Origin: Winogradskya humida
GTDB lineage: Bacteria > Actinomycetota > Actinomycetes > Mycobacteriales > Micromonosporaceae
Assembly: GCF_016862215.1 (NCBI RefSeq)
Contig: NZ_BOMN01000037.1
Location: 1 to 64,000 of the forward strand
Direction: 5' to 3'
DNA length: 64,000 nt
A model generated the notes under the pieces. That model saw only the letters and a program-made list of their open reading frames with translations. It searched no databases and was not told the DNA's origin. Below, piece after piece: positions 1 through 8,422 of the stretch. Both the position numbers and the translations under genes were made by a program. Position 1 is the stretch's first letter. Every line of letters begins with the position of its first letter.

Positions 1-1
1 G

Positions 2-2848
2 TTCGCCCCGCCCCAGGACGCCAACTCGCAATTCAGCCGCGACGCCGGAACCCCCTACGGCAAGCCCCCGTCGGACCCCCCGTTCGGAACGACCAACTCC
101 GACTCCCCGTTCGGATCCAACGGCCCGGAGTCCCAGTACGGCACCCCGACTCCCGGCGCCCAAACGCCAAGCGCCCAAGCCTCGGGCACCCAGTACGGCT
201 CACCCAGCGCTGACTCGCCGTTCGCCCCGACCGGCCCGGAGTCCCAGTACGGCCCGGCGGGTTCCGACTCCCAGTACGGCACCCCGAACTCCGGCTCCCA
301 GTACGGCACTCCAAGCTCCGACTCCCAGTACGGCGCCGCAGGGTCCAACTCTCCCTACGGCAACCCGAACTCCGACTCCCCGTTCGGTGCCGCGGGCTCG
401 AACCCCCAGCACGGCTCAGCGGGCTCCGACTCACCGTTCGGAGCAGCGGGTTCAAACTCGCCGTTCGGCGCAGCGAATCCGAACTCCCCGCACGGCTCAG
501 CGGGTTCCAACTCCGCGCACGGCTCGGCGGATTCCAACTCTTCGTTCGGTGCGGCCGGCTCTGATTCGTCGTTCGGCTCGGCCGGATCCGACTCCCAGTT
601 CGGCAGTTCGCGCTCCGACCCCCAGCACGGTGCCGCCGGCTCGGACTCCCAGCACGGTTCCGCCGGCTCGGACTCCCCGTTCGGCTCGGCAGGCTCGGAC
701 TCGCAGTACGGAACTCCCGGCTCCGACTCCCCGTACGGAACTCCAAGCTCCGACTCGCAGTACGGAACTCCCGGCTCCGACTCCCCGTTCGGTACGGCGG
801 GCTCTGACCCGTCGTTCGGTACGGCGGGTTCGGCGGCCCCGTTCGGCGGTGACGACAACTCCCGCTCGGGTGGCTACCCGCAGCGCGTTCCGGGCGCTTC
901 CTTCGAGGCCCCCGACAACGGGCAGCCCGAAACGTCAAGCGGCTACCCGCAGCGAGTCCCCGGCGCGGCGCTCAGCACCGGCGGCGCCCTCAGCTCAGGC
1001 GGCGCCCCCGTCGTAGCCGAACAGCGCCCCGCCGCGGTCCCGCACCCGCGTGACCCCGCCGAAGCGCCCGAAGCCGCAGACCACGCCGGCCCCACGCCGT
1101 CAGGTCCGGCCAAGGGCACCGCCCGCCCGGTCTCCGCAAGCGCCTCCGTCCCGGTCTCCAGCCGCGTATCCCCGCCGCCGGACGCCGAAGAAAGCGCCCC
1201 GCCGGCAGCGAACCCCCAGTCCCGCGTGTACGGCCGCCCCCCGGAGCCCGAAAGCCCGGACGAGCAGGCCGGCCAGAGCGAAGACGGACACGCCCCCTTC
1301 GGCGCAGCACCCACCTCGGGCGCCTACGGCCAGCCGGAAGCTGATCGCAACACGTTCGGCCAGCCCGAAAACAACAGCTTCCCCCCAGCAAGCCAGCACG
1401 AGAACAACAGCTTCGGTCAGGCTGACGAACGGGACAGCTTCGGTGCCCCGGCAGGCCGCTCCGGCACCTACGGCGGCGCGATGCCGGGCACCCCGGACGC
1501 GGCTCCGACCTCGGGCGCTTACGGCACCCCCTCGTCGGGCGACTACGGCAGCCCGTACAGCTCAGCCTCGGACGATGCACCCGACAACGCGTACGGTGCG
1601 TCCTCAAGCGGCAGTTACGGCGCGGCCATTGACAGCGGTTATGCACCCCAGGGCGACGGTTTCGGTTCGCCTGCCGACGGTGATTCGCGGAATGCGGGCC
1701 GGAGCTCGGGCAGTGCCCGCGTGTCGCCCCCCTCGCAGCCGTTCGCGCCGGGTTCGCCCGCGGCAGCCTCGACGTCCGGGCAGCCTGCTGCTTTCGGGGG
1801 CGCGGCGTCCGTACCGAATCAGGGGTCTGCTCCGGGCGAGGGTTACCCGCCGAGCGCGCCGACGTCGGGTCAGGAGTTCGACTCCGAGCAGTCCGGTGGT
1901 CACGGCTTCCCGGCCAACGCGCCGACGTCGGGCACTTACGGTTCCAGCCCGGGAACGTACGGTTCCAGCGCACCGACCTCGGGCAGTTACGGCTCGGCGC
2001 CCGGGACGTACGGTGCGAGTGCGCCCACGTCCGGAAGCTACGGCTCGAGCGCGCCGACGTCCGGGCAGGCGTTCCCGTCGTCCGCGCCTTCGTCGGGGCA
2101 GCCGGAGTCGGGCTACAACGAGTTCACCTCCGACCTCGCCGGTCGGGGACGTCCGGGGCAGCCGAACCACCCGGGCCCGGTTCCGGGTAACCCGGCGAGC
2201 CGTACCATGCCGCCGGACTTCAGCGAGCACACGATCGACGTGTCGGGCCGCGGCCAGGACCCGTACGTGCCTGCGCCCGCCCTGCCGGCCATGCACGCGT
2301 CGCAGCCGTTCGAAAATGGTTTCCCGCCGCCGAACGACTCGACGCACCCGTTCGGCGAGCGCCCCCAGGGCAACAACGCGTTCGGCGGCCCCGCCAGCCG
2401 GGCCACGGTCACCCCGCCCGACCCGGACGCCACGGCGAGCTGGCCGGGCACCGAGGCGACGGGCGGCCCGGACCCGTTCAGCTCGTTCAAGCCCGAGACC
2501 AGCCAGTCGGTGACCGAGGTCGCCAAGCCCGAGACCCCGCACGTACGCATGCTGCCCGTGCTCCTGGGTGTCATCCTCGGCGCCGGCCTGCTGGTCGGCC
2601 TGACGTTCGGCATCACCTGGCTGATCGCCCGCGGCTCGGACAGCGGCGGCTTCTCGGTCAGCGCCGGCGACTGCGTCAAGCGCGACGGTGACAAGGCCGT
2701 CGCCGCGAACTGCACCGACGCCGGCTCGTTCGAGGTGACGGCCATCGTCGACACCAAGGACCAGTGCCCCGACGTCAACCAGCCGTACGTCGTCAACCCG
2801 ACCAGCGACAACAAGTCCCAGGTCCTCTGTCTCAAACCGAAGTCCTGA
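2..2848 (+). CDS. Membrane protein with giant repeat-rich N-terminus and LppU-like outer domain (5' partial)
   Basis: The frame is open from the window edge to the TGA at 2846-2848, so the start lies upstream and at least 948 residues are visible. About 850 residues are low-complexity and probably disordered: first units such as GSDSPFG and SDSQYGT (to about 840), later APTSGSYG units (about 1855-2105). One membrane segment follows (about 2549-2632), then an outer domain of about 70 residues with four cysteines (GDCVKRD, ANCTDAG, DQCPDV, VLCLKP) resembling the LppU/SCO3897 family. I infer a cytoplasmic N-tail and an extracellular cysteine domain with two disulfides. The function is unknown. 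A strong hairpin ends the transcript just after the stop. Confidence 0.8.
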   Translation, partial: FAPPQDANSQFSRDAGTPYGKPPSDPPFGTTNSDSPFGSNGPESQYGTPTPGAQTPSAQASGTQYGSPSADSPFAPTGPESQYGPAGSDSQYGTPNSGSQYGTPSSDSQYGAAGSNSPYGNPNSDSPFGAAGSNPQHGSAGSDSPFGAAGSNSPFGAANPNSPHGSAGSNSAHGSADSNSSFGAAGSDSSFGSAGSDSQFGSSRSDPQHGAAGSDSQHGSAGSDSPFGSAGSDSQYGTPGSDSPYGTPSSDSQYGTPGSDSPFGTAGSDPSFGTAGSAAPFGGDDNSRSGGYPQRVPGASFEAPDNGQPETSSGYPQRVPGAALSTGGALSSGGAPVVAEQRPAAVPHPRDPAEAPEAADHAGPTPSGPAKGTARPVSASASVPVSSRVSPPPDAEESAPPAANPQSRVYGRPPEPESPDEQAGQSEDGHAPFGAAPTSGAYGQPEADRNTFGQPENNSFPPASQHENNSFGQADERDSFGAPAGRSGTYGGAMPGTPDAAPTSGAYGTPSSGDYGSPYSSASDDAPDNAYGASSSGSYGAAIDSGYAPQGDGFGSPADGDSRNAGRSSGSARVSPPSQPFAPGSPAAASTSGQPAAFGGAASVPNQGSAPGEGYPPSAPTSGQEFDSEQSGGHGFPANAPTSGTYGSSPGTYGSSAPTSGSYGSAPGTYGASAPTSGSYGSSAPTSGQAFPSSAPSSGQPESGYNEFTSDLAGRGRPGQPNHPGPVPGNPASRTMPPDFSEHTIDVSGRGQDPYVPAPALPAMHASQPFENGFPPPNDSTHPFGERPQGNNAFGGPASRATVTPPDPDATASWPGTEATGGPDPFSSFKPETSQSVTEVAKPETPHVRMLPVLLGVILGAGLLVGLTFGITWLIARGSDSGGFSVSAGDCVKRDGDKAVAANCTDAGSFEVTAIVDTKDQCPDVNQPYVVNPTSDNKSQVLCLKPKS
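101..840 (+). repeat. In-frame heptad-type tandem repeats (GSDSPFG / SDSQYGT)
   Basis: Degenerate 21-24 bp units encode seven- or eight-residue blocks ending in FG, YG or HG, for example GSDSPFG, SDSQYGT and GSNSAHG. Roughly thirty blocks run in one frame. The unit length is a multiple of three, so slippage would change protein length without breaking the frame. Confidence 0.8.
1855..2105 (+). repeat. In-frame APTSG(S/T)YG repeats
   Basis: A second repeat family in the same gene. Blocks such as NAPTSGTYG, SAPTSGSYG and SPGTYG alternate about nine times. They are less degenerate than the first set, which suggests more recent expansion. Confidence 0.75.
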
Positions 2849-2858
2849 ACCTGACGTG

Positions 2859-2890
2859 GTGCTGAACCAGGCTTGAGCCTGGTTCGGCAC
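2859..2890 (+). terminator. Rho-independent-type hairpin after the repeat-protein gene
   Basis: A near-perfect inverted repeat: the arm GTGCTGAACCAGGCT pairs with AGCCTGGTTCGGCAC over a 2-nt gap, with one G-U wobble. There is no T-run, as is usual in high-GC actinobacteria. It starts 10 nt after the stop codon and argues against a TTG start at 2873 for the next gene. Confidence 0.7.
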
Positions 2891-2899
2891 CATCGCCGG

Positions 2900-3850
2900 G
2901 TGCGTGCTGAAAAATGGGCGTCCCGGGTCTTCCTGACCGCCGGTGCTCTCCAGGTGGGTGGGCTTTACCTCGACCTCCAGTTGATGCCGTACGCGGGCAC
3001 CCTGGCACTCACCGCCCTGCTGGCGTTCGCCCTGGCCACGCCGCGGGTGGAGGGAAGATCACGCCGGGCCGGTCTCATCGGCCTGGCGTCCCTGGCCCTC
3101 ACCGCCGGCCTGGTGGATGCCGACACCGACGGTTTCGGCTGGCCGGCGGAGTTTCCCGGCGGCAGCGACCTCAACGCGCTGGCCGAGTCCGGCTCGTTGA
3201 TCCTGGCCGCAGGGGCGCTGACCGTGGCTGTGCTGGACCGCTCCCGGCTCCGTCCGCGATGGTGGCATCCACCCGCAGCGATCGGCGCTGTCCTTGTCCT
3301 CTGGGCTGTCTGCGAACACGGACGGTTTTCGGTGGTGTCGCGGGACACGATGCCGGACCTGACGGCGCTCGGCCCATTGCTCGCGCTGTCCATCGTCATC
3401 GTTCTCGCACTCAGCCTCGTCATGACCACCACGCTGGCCTCGCGCGGCCCGATGACCCGGGCCGGAGCCGGGCTGTTCCCCGTCCTGGTGCTCGTCTTGA
3501 TCGCCCTGGTGCAGATCCCGGACAACGACCTGCTCAGAAAGCCCCGCCCCGCACCGCCGGTTGCCGTCCTGGACAGGGATTCCGTGCTCAACCTCTGGCA
3601 ACTCTCTCAGGGCGACGCGTACGGCATGCCCGCCCGCGGCTCCCTTGGCATGGCCACGCTGGACCCGCTCCCCGCCCCACCGAAGATCGCCGACATCGAT
3701 GCGGTCACCGGGTCACCGTTCGCCGAGGACAGAGCGGACTCGTGGCCCCGCGCCAAGCCCGCAATCCTCGCCGCACTGCTCCTGCTCGCGATGGTCGCCC
3801 TGGCCACATCGCTGTTCCCGGTCCCTGACGACAGCGACAGGTTTGCCTGA
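2900..3850 (+). CDS. Multi-pass membrane protein of unknown function
   Basis: About 316 residues with several hydrophobic stretches: three near the N-terminus, one near FLVLWAVCEHG-type sequence in the middle, two adjacent helices (ALGPLLALSIVIVLAL and GLFPVLVLVLIALVQ), and a final C-terminal helix (AILAALLLLAMVALA). A longer TTG start at 2873 would fall inside the preceding terminator hairpin, so I prefer the GTG at 2900; no strong ribosome site supports either. A soluble loop of about 80 residues lies before the last helix. I do not recognise a family. It stands alone between a terminator and the thioredoxin/NHL gene. Confidence 0.65.
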   Translation: MRAEKWASRVFLTAGALQVGGLYLDLQLMPYAGTLALTALLAFALATPRVEGRSRRAGLIGLASLALTAGLVDADTDGFGWPAEFPGGSDLNALAESGSLILAAGALTVAVLDRSRLRPRWWHPPAAIGAVLVLWAVCEHGRFSVVSRDTMPDLTALGPLLALSIVIVLALSLVMTTTLASRGPMTRAGAGLFPVLVLVLIALVQIPDNDLLRKPRPAPPVAVLDRDSVLNLWQLSQGDAYGMPARGSLGMATLDPLPAPPKIADIDAVTGSPFAEDRADSWPRAKPAILAALLLLAMVALATSLFPVPDDSDRFA

Positions 3851-3916
3851 GAACAGTGACCCTCGCCTCGCCGCCCCGGCTCACGACGGGCCGGGGCGCG
3901 GGGCAAAATTGCTCAC

Positions 3917-5692
3917 ATGGATGCGCGCGTGCGGGCTCCCGAGTTTCGGGCTCGGGGTTGGTTGAACACCGGCGGCAAGGAGCTGAAGCTCGCCGATGTT
4001 CGGGGCAAATTCGTCCTTTTGGACTTTTGGACCTTTTGCTGTATTAACTGCCTGCATGTCCTGGATGAGCTGCGGCCGCTCGAGGAGAAGTACGGCGACG
4101 TTCTTGTGGTGATCGGCGTGCATTCGCCGAAGTTCGAGCATGAGCGGGATCCCGAGGCGCTGGCGGCCGCCGTCGAGCGCTACGGCGTGCATCACCCGGT
4201 TCTTGATGACGCTGACATGGTCATGTGGCAGCAATACGCGGCCAAGGCGTGGCCGACGCTCAGCGTTGTCGACCCCGAGGGGTATGTCGTCGCGTCGATG
4301 GCGGGTGAGGGGCATGCCGAGGGGCTGGTCCGGCTGCTCGACGAGTTGATCGCCGTGCACGAGGCGAAGGGCACCCTGCACCGCGGGGACGGGCCCTACG
4401 TCCCGCCGGCGGCTGATGAGACCGTGTTGCGGTTCCCCGGCAAGGCCATCGAGCTGCCCAGCGGCAATCTGCTGGTCTCCGATTCGGCCCGGCATTCGCT
4501 GGTGGAGTTGGCCCCCGACGGCGAGACGCTGGTCCGGCGGATCGGCAGCGGGCGGCGGGGCCAGGTGGACGGGCCTGCGGGCGTTGCGAGTTTCTCCGAG
4601 CCGCAGGGGCTCTGCCTGTTGCCCGACGGTCGCACGGTGGTTGTCGCCGACACCGTCAATCATCTGTTGCGCGGGCTCGACCTGGAGACCGGTGAGGTCA
4701 GCACGCTGGCCGGCACCGGGCGGCCGTGGCGTTCCGCGCAGGACGACGGGGTGGCGCTGTCGTCGCCGTGGGATCTGGCGTGGTACGAGAATCGAATCAT
4801 CATCGCGATGGCCGGGATCCACCAGTTGTGGTGGTTCGATCCCGAGCTGGGGACGCTTGGTGTCTACGCGGGCACGACCGTGGAGTCGCTGCGGGACGGG
4901 GCTGTTCCGGATGTGTGGATGGCGCAACCGTCGGGGCTCTCGGCGTACGGTGCAAGGCTCTGGATTGCGGACAGTGAGACGTCGGCCCTGCGCTGGATCG
5001 AGAAGGGTGAGTTGCACACCGCTGTCGGTCAGGGGCTCTTTGATTTCGGGCATGTTGATGGTGCTGCGAAGCAGGCGTTGCTGCAGCATCCGCTCGGTGT
5101 CGGGGCGCTGGCCGACGGGTCGGTGCTGATCGCCGACACCTACAACGGTGCGGTGCGGCGGTTCGATCCGGCGACCGATGAGATGTCGACGGTTGATTCC
5201 GGGCTGGCGGAGCCGAGCGACATCCTGGTGACGCGGGCCGGCGAGGTGCTCGTGGTGGAGTCGGGTGCGCATCGGCTGGTGAAGCTGGCGCCGGGCGCGG
5301 TGCGGACGGTTGAGGGTGAGCGGCATCGCACCGAGCGGCCGGCATCGCCGTTGGCGCCGGGCGAGGTCACCCTGGACATCGTTTTCACTCCGCCGCCGGG
5401 GCAGAAGCTCGACACGACGTTCGGTCCGTCGACGCGTTTGGTCGTCTCGGCTGCCCCGCCTGAGCTGCTGCTCGAGGGCGAGGGCACCGGCACGGAGCTG
5501 TCGCGACGGCTCGTGCTCAACCCCGATGTTCCCAAGGGTGTGCTGCAGGTCGTGGCGCAGGCCGCGACGTGTGACGCGGACGTCGAGCATGCGGCGTGCC
5601 ACCTCACCCGGCAGGACTGGGGTGTGCCGATCGTGATCGACCCCGCGGCTCCGAGCCGGCTGCCGCTCATCCTGCGCGGTCTGGACGTATAA
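3917..5692 (+). CDS. Thioredoxin-like/NHL-repeat protein (NHLRC2-like)
   Basis: 591 residues. Residues 1-150 form a TlpA/AhpC-type thioredoxin fold: the nucleophile motif is C41-C-I-N-C45 in FWTFCCINC, and the cis-proline region is KAWPTLSV. Residues about 165-440 carry NHL beta-propeller repeats (LPSGNLLVSDS, LPDGRTVVVADT, LADGSVLIADT). A C-terminal domain of about 130 residues with two cysteines follows. The order matches animal NHLRC2 and its bacterial relatives. No signal peptide is seen, so it is probably cytoplasmic. Its substrate is unknown; a thiol-redox or scaffold role is inferred from the fold. Monocistronic: 66 nt from the gene upstream, 66 nt to the next. Confidence 0.85.
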   Translation: MDARVRAPEFRARGWLNTGGKELKLADVRGKFVLLDFWTFCCINCLHVLDELRPLEEKYGDVLVVIGVHSPKFEHERDPEALAAAVERYGVHHPVLDDADMVMWQQYAAKAWPTLSVVDPEGYVVASMAGEGHAEGLVRLLDELIAVHEAKGTLHRGDGPYVPPAADETVLRFPGKAIELPSGNLLVSDSARHSLVELAPDGETLVRRIGSGRRGQVDGPAGVASFSEPQGLCLLPDGRTVVVADTVNHLLRGLDLETGEVSTLAGTGRPWRSAQDDGVALSSPWDLAWYENRIIIAMAGIHQLWWFDPELGTLGVYAGTTVESLRDGAVPDVWMAQPSGLSAYGARLWIADSETSALRWIEKGELHTAVGQGLFDFGHVDGAAKQALLQHPLGVGALADGSVLIADTYNGAVRRFDPATDEMSTVDSGLAEPSDILVTRAGEVLVVESGAHRLVKLAPGAVRTVEGERHRTERPASPLAPGEVTLDIVFTPPPGQKLDTTFGPSTRLVVSAAPPELLLEGEGTGTELSRRLVLNPDVPKGVLQVVAQAATCDADVEHAACHLTRQDWGVPIVIDPAAPSRLPLILRGLDV

Positions 5693-5758
5693 AACCGCGA
5701 ACCCTTTCCGCTCCGGTGACGGATAAGAGATGTCACCCTGCGAGTGGAAAGGGGCACC

Positions 5759-6337
5759 ATGGCAGACGATGCCGAGCTCATCGGCCGGTCGAGGAGCAGA
5801 CCCGAGGCCTTCACGGGCATCTTCGACCGGCACGCACCGCACATCCACCGCTATCTGGCGCGGCGGCTGGGCGATCAGAGCGCCGACGACCTGGTCGGTG
5901 AGGTCTTTCTGGTCGCGTTCCGGCGACGTGACGGCTATGACCGTACGCGTCCCGATGCGCGTCCCTGGCTCTACGGGATCGCGACGAACCTGGTCGCCCA
6001 GCACCGCCGGGACGAGGCGCGTGACTTCCGCCTGCGCACCTCGATCGCGCCGAGCGCCGACGTCATCAATCACGCCGACCAGGTGGCGACCGATCTGAGC
6101 GCCGCGGCCCTGCGTGACACGTTGCAGTCGGCGCTGGCCGAGCTGAATTCCGGTGATCGTGACGTGCTGCTCCTGGTGGCTCAGGAGGAGTTGACGTACG
6201 AGCAGGTCGCCGCCGCGTTGGAGATCCCGGTGGGCACGGTGCGGTCGCGGCTGCATCGGGCGCGGGTCGCCGTACGTGCCGCGTTGGGCGGGAGCAATCC
6301 GCTGGTTGTGTTCGAGGAGGGCGTACGCCATGGATGA
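5759..6337 (+). CDS. ECF-type RNA polymerase sigma factor
   Basis: 192 residues from the ATG at 5759, chosen because AAAGGGG lies 5 nt upstream; a GTG at 5744 would add five residues. Region 2 covers about residues 20-85 (FDRHAPHIHRYLARRLG, ADDLVGEVFLVAFRR, RPWLYGIATNLVAQHRR). Region 4 is at about 125-180, with the helix-turn-helix ELTYEQVAAALEIPVGTVRS. It directs RNA polymerase to its own promoters; which ones cannot be read here. The last 8 nt overlap the next gene (ATGGATGA), so the two are translationally coupled. That partner is a plausible membrane regulator of this sigma factor, by inference from gene pairing only. Confidence 0.9.
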   Translation: MADDAELIGRSRSRPEAFTGIFDRHAPHIHRYLARRLGDQSADDLVGEVFLVAFRRRDGYDRTRPDARPWLYGIATNLVAQHRRDEARDFRLRTSIAPSADVINHADQVATDLSAAALRDTLQSALAELNSGDRDVLLLVAQEELTYEQVAAALEIPVGTVRSRLHRARVAVRAALGGSNPLVVFEEGVRHG

Positions 6338-7202
6338 TCTGACTTTGATCCGCGATCTCACCGAGGATGCGGTCCTGCCGAACGCGAAGCGGCTGGCACC
6401 GGCCCGCGCGGCTTTCATCGCCGAGGCCGGTCTTGCGAAGAAGCGTTTCTGGAGCATGGGCCGGATCGCCTTCGCGGGGACGGCGGGTCTTGCCGCAGCC
6501 GCCATTGTTGTTGTCGCTGCCGCAAAAGCGCCCGCGCCGACGCCTGCACCTGCACCTCCACTTGCGCTGGCGCCTACGGAAAGGCCCCTCCGCCTGGCAT
6601 CCCAGGTCCTTGACGAGGCAGCAGATGCCGCGTTGCGGCAGAAGACGGTCGTTCCACGACCCGACCAGTTCTTGTACCTTTCGCAGCGCGGCGCCGGCGG
6701 CAAAGTTGTGTACGAGGGGTGGTTCTCCATCGACGGCAAGCATGACGGGCTCGCCATCCGCTCCGATGAAGGCGAGACGGTCCTCGAGGCCTGCCGTCCG
6801 GGCAAGAAGACGATCGAGGGCGACGACTGCAAGCCGGACGCGCACTACCTGCCGGATTTCCCGACCGATCCCAAGAAGCTGCTCAAGCAGATCGAGAAGG
6901 ACGCCAACCAGGACACGGAGGAGGCCCGGACGAACGCCATCGCCAAAGATCTCTGGTACTACGCGGAGCAGTTCTGGCTGACGCCGAAGCAGCGGGCTGC
7001 GGTCTATCGGGCCGCCGCGACGGTGCCCGGGCTCAAGGTGATCGAGGGGGTGACGGATCCGGCCGGACGTAAGGGAACGGGGGTGGCCTGGACATACGGC
7101 GCTCAAGCGATGTGGATCTTCGACCCGGAGACCAACGTGTTCCTCGGCTCACAGACCACCACCACCGACGTGGCCCTGGTCGATGCGGTTCGCGACAGGT
7201 AG
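6330..7202 (+). CDS. CU044_5270-family membrane protein, sigma-factor partner
   Basis: 290 residues from the ATG at 6330, which lies inside the end of the sigma-factor gene behind GAGGAGGG. A cytoplasmic N-terminus of about 45 residues is followed by one membrane helix (FAGTAGLAAAAIVVVAAA, about residues 47-66), an Ala/Pro linker and an outer domain of about 210 residues (KVVYEGWFSIDG, LWYYAEQFWLTPKQRAAVYRAAATVPGL in two parts). This layout is that of the actinobacterial CU044_5270 family, found beside ECF sigma factors. It could act as an anti-sigma or sensor, but no classical zinc anti-sigma motif (HXXXCXXC) is present. Confidence 0.75.
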   Translation: MDDLTLIRDLTEDAVLPNAKRLAPARAAFIAEAGLAKKRFWSMGRIAFAGTAGLAAAAIVVVAAAKAPAPTPAPAPPLALAPTERPLRLASQVLDEAADAALRQKTVVPRPDQFLYLSQRGAGGKVVYEGWFSIDGKHDGLAIRSDEGETVLEACRPGKKTIEGDDCKPDAHYLPDFPTDPKKLLKQIEKDANQDTEEARTNAIAKDLWYYAEQFWLTPKQRAAVYRAAATVPGLKVIEGVTDPAGRKGTGVAWTYGAQAMWIFDPETNVFLGSQTTTTDVALVDAVRDR

Positions 7203-7240
7203 GTCATTTGTCAAGGGCGTTTGGACTACTTCCCGGCAAC

Positions 7241-7254
7241 CTACGGTGTCGTAG
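7241..7254. promoter_or_regulatory. Palindrome upstream of hemolysin III gene, likely operator
   Basis: CTACG-GTGT-CGTAG, perfect 5-bp arms, 9 nt before the GTG start of the PAQR gene. Position and symmetry fit a repressor site (TetR-like), but the regulator is not identified. Confidence 0.45.
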
Positions 7255-7263
7255 CCTTATCCC

Positions 7264-7941
7264 GTGACAACCGAAACCCCCTTCCAGATTAAGCCCGCCG
7301 ATCTTGGCAAGCCGCGTCTGCGCGGGCGGTTGCATCAGTACGCGTTCTTCGTCGCACTCGTCTGCGGCGTCGTCCTCTGCTCGATCGCGCTGACCCGACC
7401 AGGGATGTCACCGTTCGTGAGCTGTCTCATCTACAGCGTCACGGTCTGCGGGCTCTTCGGGATCAGCGCGCTCTACCACCGCCGGACCTGGACCGAACGC
7501 GGCTACCAGATCATGCGGCGGCTGGACCACTCGATGATCTTCATTTTCATCGCGGGGACGTACACACCGTTCTGCGTCCTGTTGCTGAGTTCCGGTAAGG
7601 CGACGGTCATGCTGACCCTGATCTGGGTCGGCGCGCTGGGCGGGGTCGCACTGAAGAGCGTTTGGCCGCACCTGCCCCGATGGGTGGGTGCGCCGCTCTA
7701 TCTTGCCCTGGGCTGGGGCGCGGTCGCGATCCTGCCGGACGTGCTGCACAAGGGTGGCGTCACCGCGTTGGTCCTGCTCGCGGCCGGCGGCGTGATCTAC
7801 AGCGTCGGCGCGGTCTTCTACGCCCTGCGCCGCCCGAACCCGTGGCCGACCGTCTTCGGCCACCACGAGTTCTTCCACGCGTGCACCCTGATCGCGGCGC
7901 TCTGCCACCACGTCGCGATCTACTTCTCGCTCTACGCCTAG
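7264..7941 (+). CDS. trhA: Hemolysin III family membrane protein (PAQR/TrhA type)
   Basis: 225 residues, seven predicted membrane helices. Conserved PAQR metal-site motifs are visible: SALYHRRTW early, RRLDHSMIFIFIAGTYTPF in the centre, and a C-terminal pair of histidine motifs (GHHEFFHACTLIAALCHH). Bacterial members are linked to membrane fluidity homeostasis; the hemolysin name is historical. The start is the GTG at 7264, close behind a palindrome that may control it. It converges on the HxlR gene with 2 nt between the stops. Confidence 0.9.
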   Translation: MTTETPFQIKPADLGKPRLRGRLHQYAFFVALVCGVVLCSIALTRPGMSPFVSCLIYSVTVCGLFGISALYHRRTWTERGYQIMRRLDHSMIFIFIAGTYTPFCVLLLSSGKATVMLTLIWVGALGGVALKSVWPHLPRWVGAPLYLALGWGAVAILPDVLHKGGVTALVLLAAGGVIYSVGAVFYALRRPNPWPTVFGHHEFFHACTLIAALCHHVAIYFSLYA

Positions 7942-7943
7942 CC

Positions 7944-8300
7944 TCAGACCCGGCTGTCGTAGGCCTCGCGCGCGTCGAGGACGTCGCCGATGTGCATTTC
8001 CGCCCAGTCCTGCAGCGCGTTGCAGAGGCTGAGCAGACTGCGCCCCAGCGTGGTCAGCGCGTAGTCAACCCGGGGCGGCACCACGGCGTGCACCGTACGC
8101 GTGACGATCCCGTCCCGTTCCAGCCCGCGCAGGGTCTGGGTCAGCATCTTGGGGCTGACGCCGTTGATCCGCTGGGCCAGCTCCGTGTATCGCAGCGAGC
8201 CGTCCTTGAGCGAGGACACGATCAGTACGCTCCACGCGTCGCCGATCCGGTCGAGCACCTGGCGGCTGGGGCAGTTTTTCGCGTACACATCCGTTTCCAC
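7944..8300 (-). CDS. HxlR-family transcriptional regulator
   Basis: About 118 residues from the GTG at 8300, giving an N-terminus VETDVYAKNCPSRQ. The winged helix is typical of HxlR (RQVLDRIGDAWSVLIVSSL, LRYTELAQRINGVSPKMLTQTLRGLERDGIV), and NCP holds the cysteine that in some members senses electrophiles or oxidants. The open frame runs further upstream (GTG at 8345, TTG at 8336), but those starts fall in a dyad that looks like an operator, so the short form is preferred. It is divergent from an NmrA-like oxidoreductase, the usual target arrangement. Confidence 0.85.
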   Translation of the reverse strand: METDVYAKNCPSRQVLDRIGDAWSVLIVSSLKDGSLRYTELAQRINGVSPKMLTQTLRGLERDGIVTRTVHAVVPPRVDYALTTLGRSLLSLCNALQDWAEMHIGDVLDAREAYDSRV

Positions 8301-8318
8301 CTGGTTACTATCCCTCAG

Positions 8319-8345
8319 GTGAGTACTGCACTTCAAGGTGCTCAC
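8319..8345. promoter_or_regulatory. Candidate HxlR operator between divergent genes
   Basis: Imperfect dyad: GTGAGTACT at 8319-8327 and, on the other strand, GTGAGCACC read from 8345 (7 of 9 matching). It sits between the regulator and the oxidoreductase it probably controls. Confidence 0.4.
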
Positions 8346-8422
8346 TCTCCTTTGGGAAGTGATCCTTGACCTGCCTCGTTGTGGGAATCGAAAGCCTTTC
8401 ACCGAGCTAGGGAGTCATCGTC

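Noticed and set aside
2873..2875. TTG start for the membrane protein at 2900
   Set aside because: It falls inside the terminator hairpin of the previous gene and has no ribosome site.
3881..6832. Long open frame of about 980 codons on the minus strand
   Set aside because: It lies opposite the NHL, sigma-factor and CU044_5270 genes, has arginine/histidine-rich composition and no domain; typical high-GC antisense frame.
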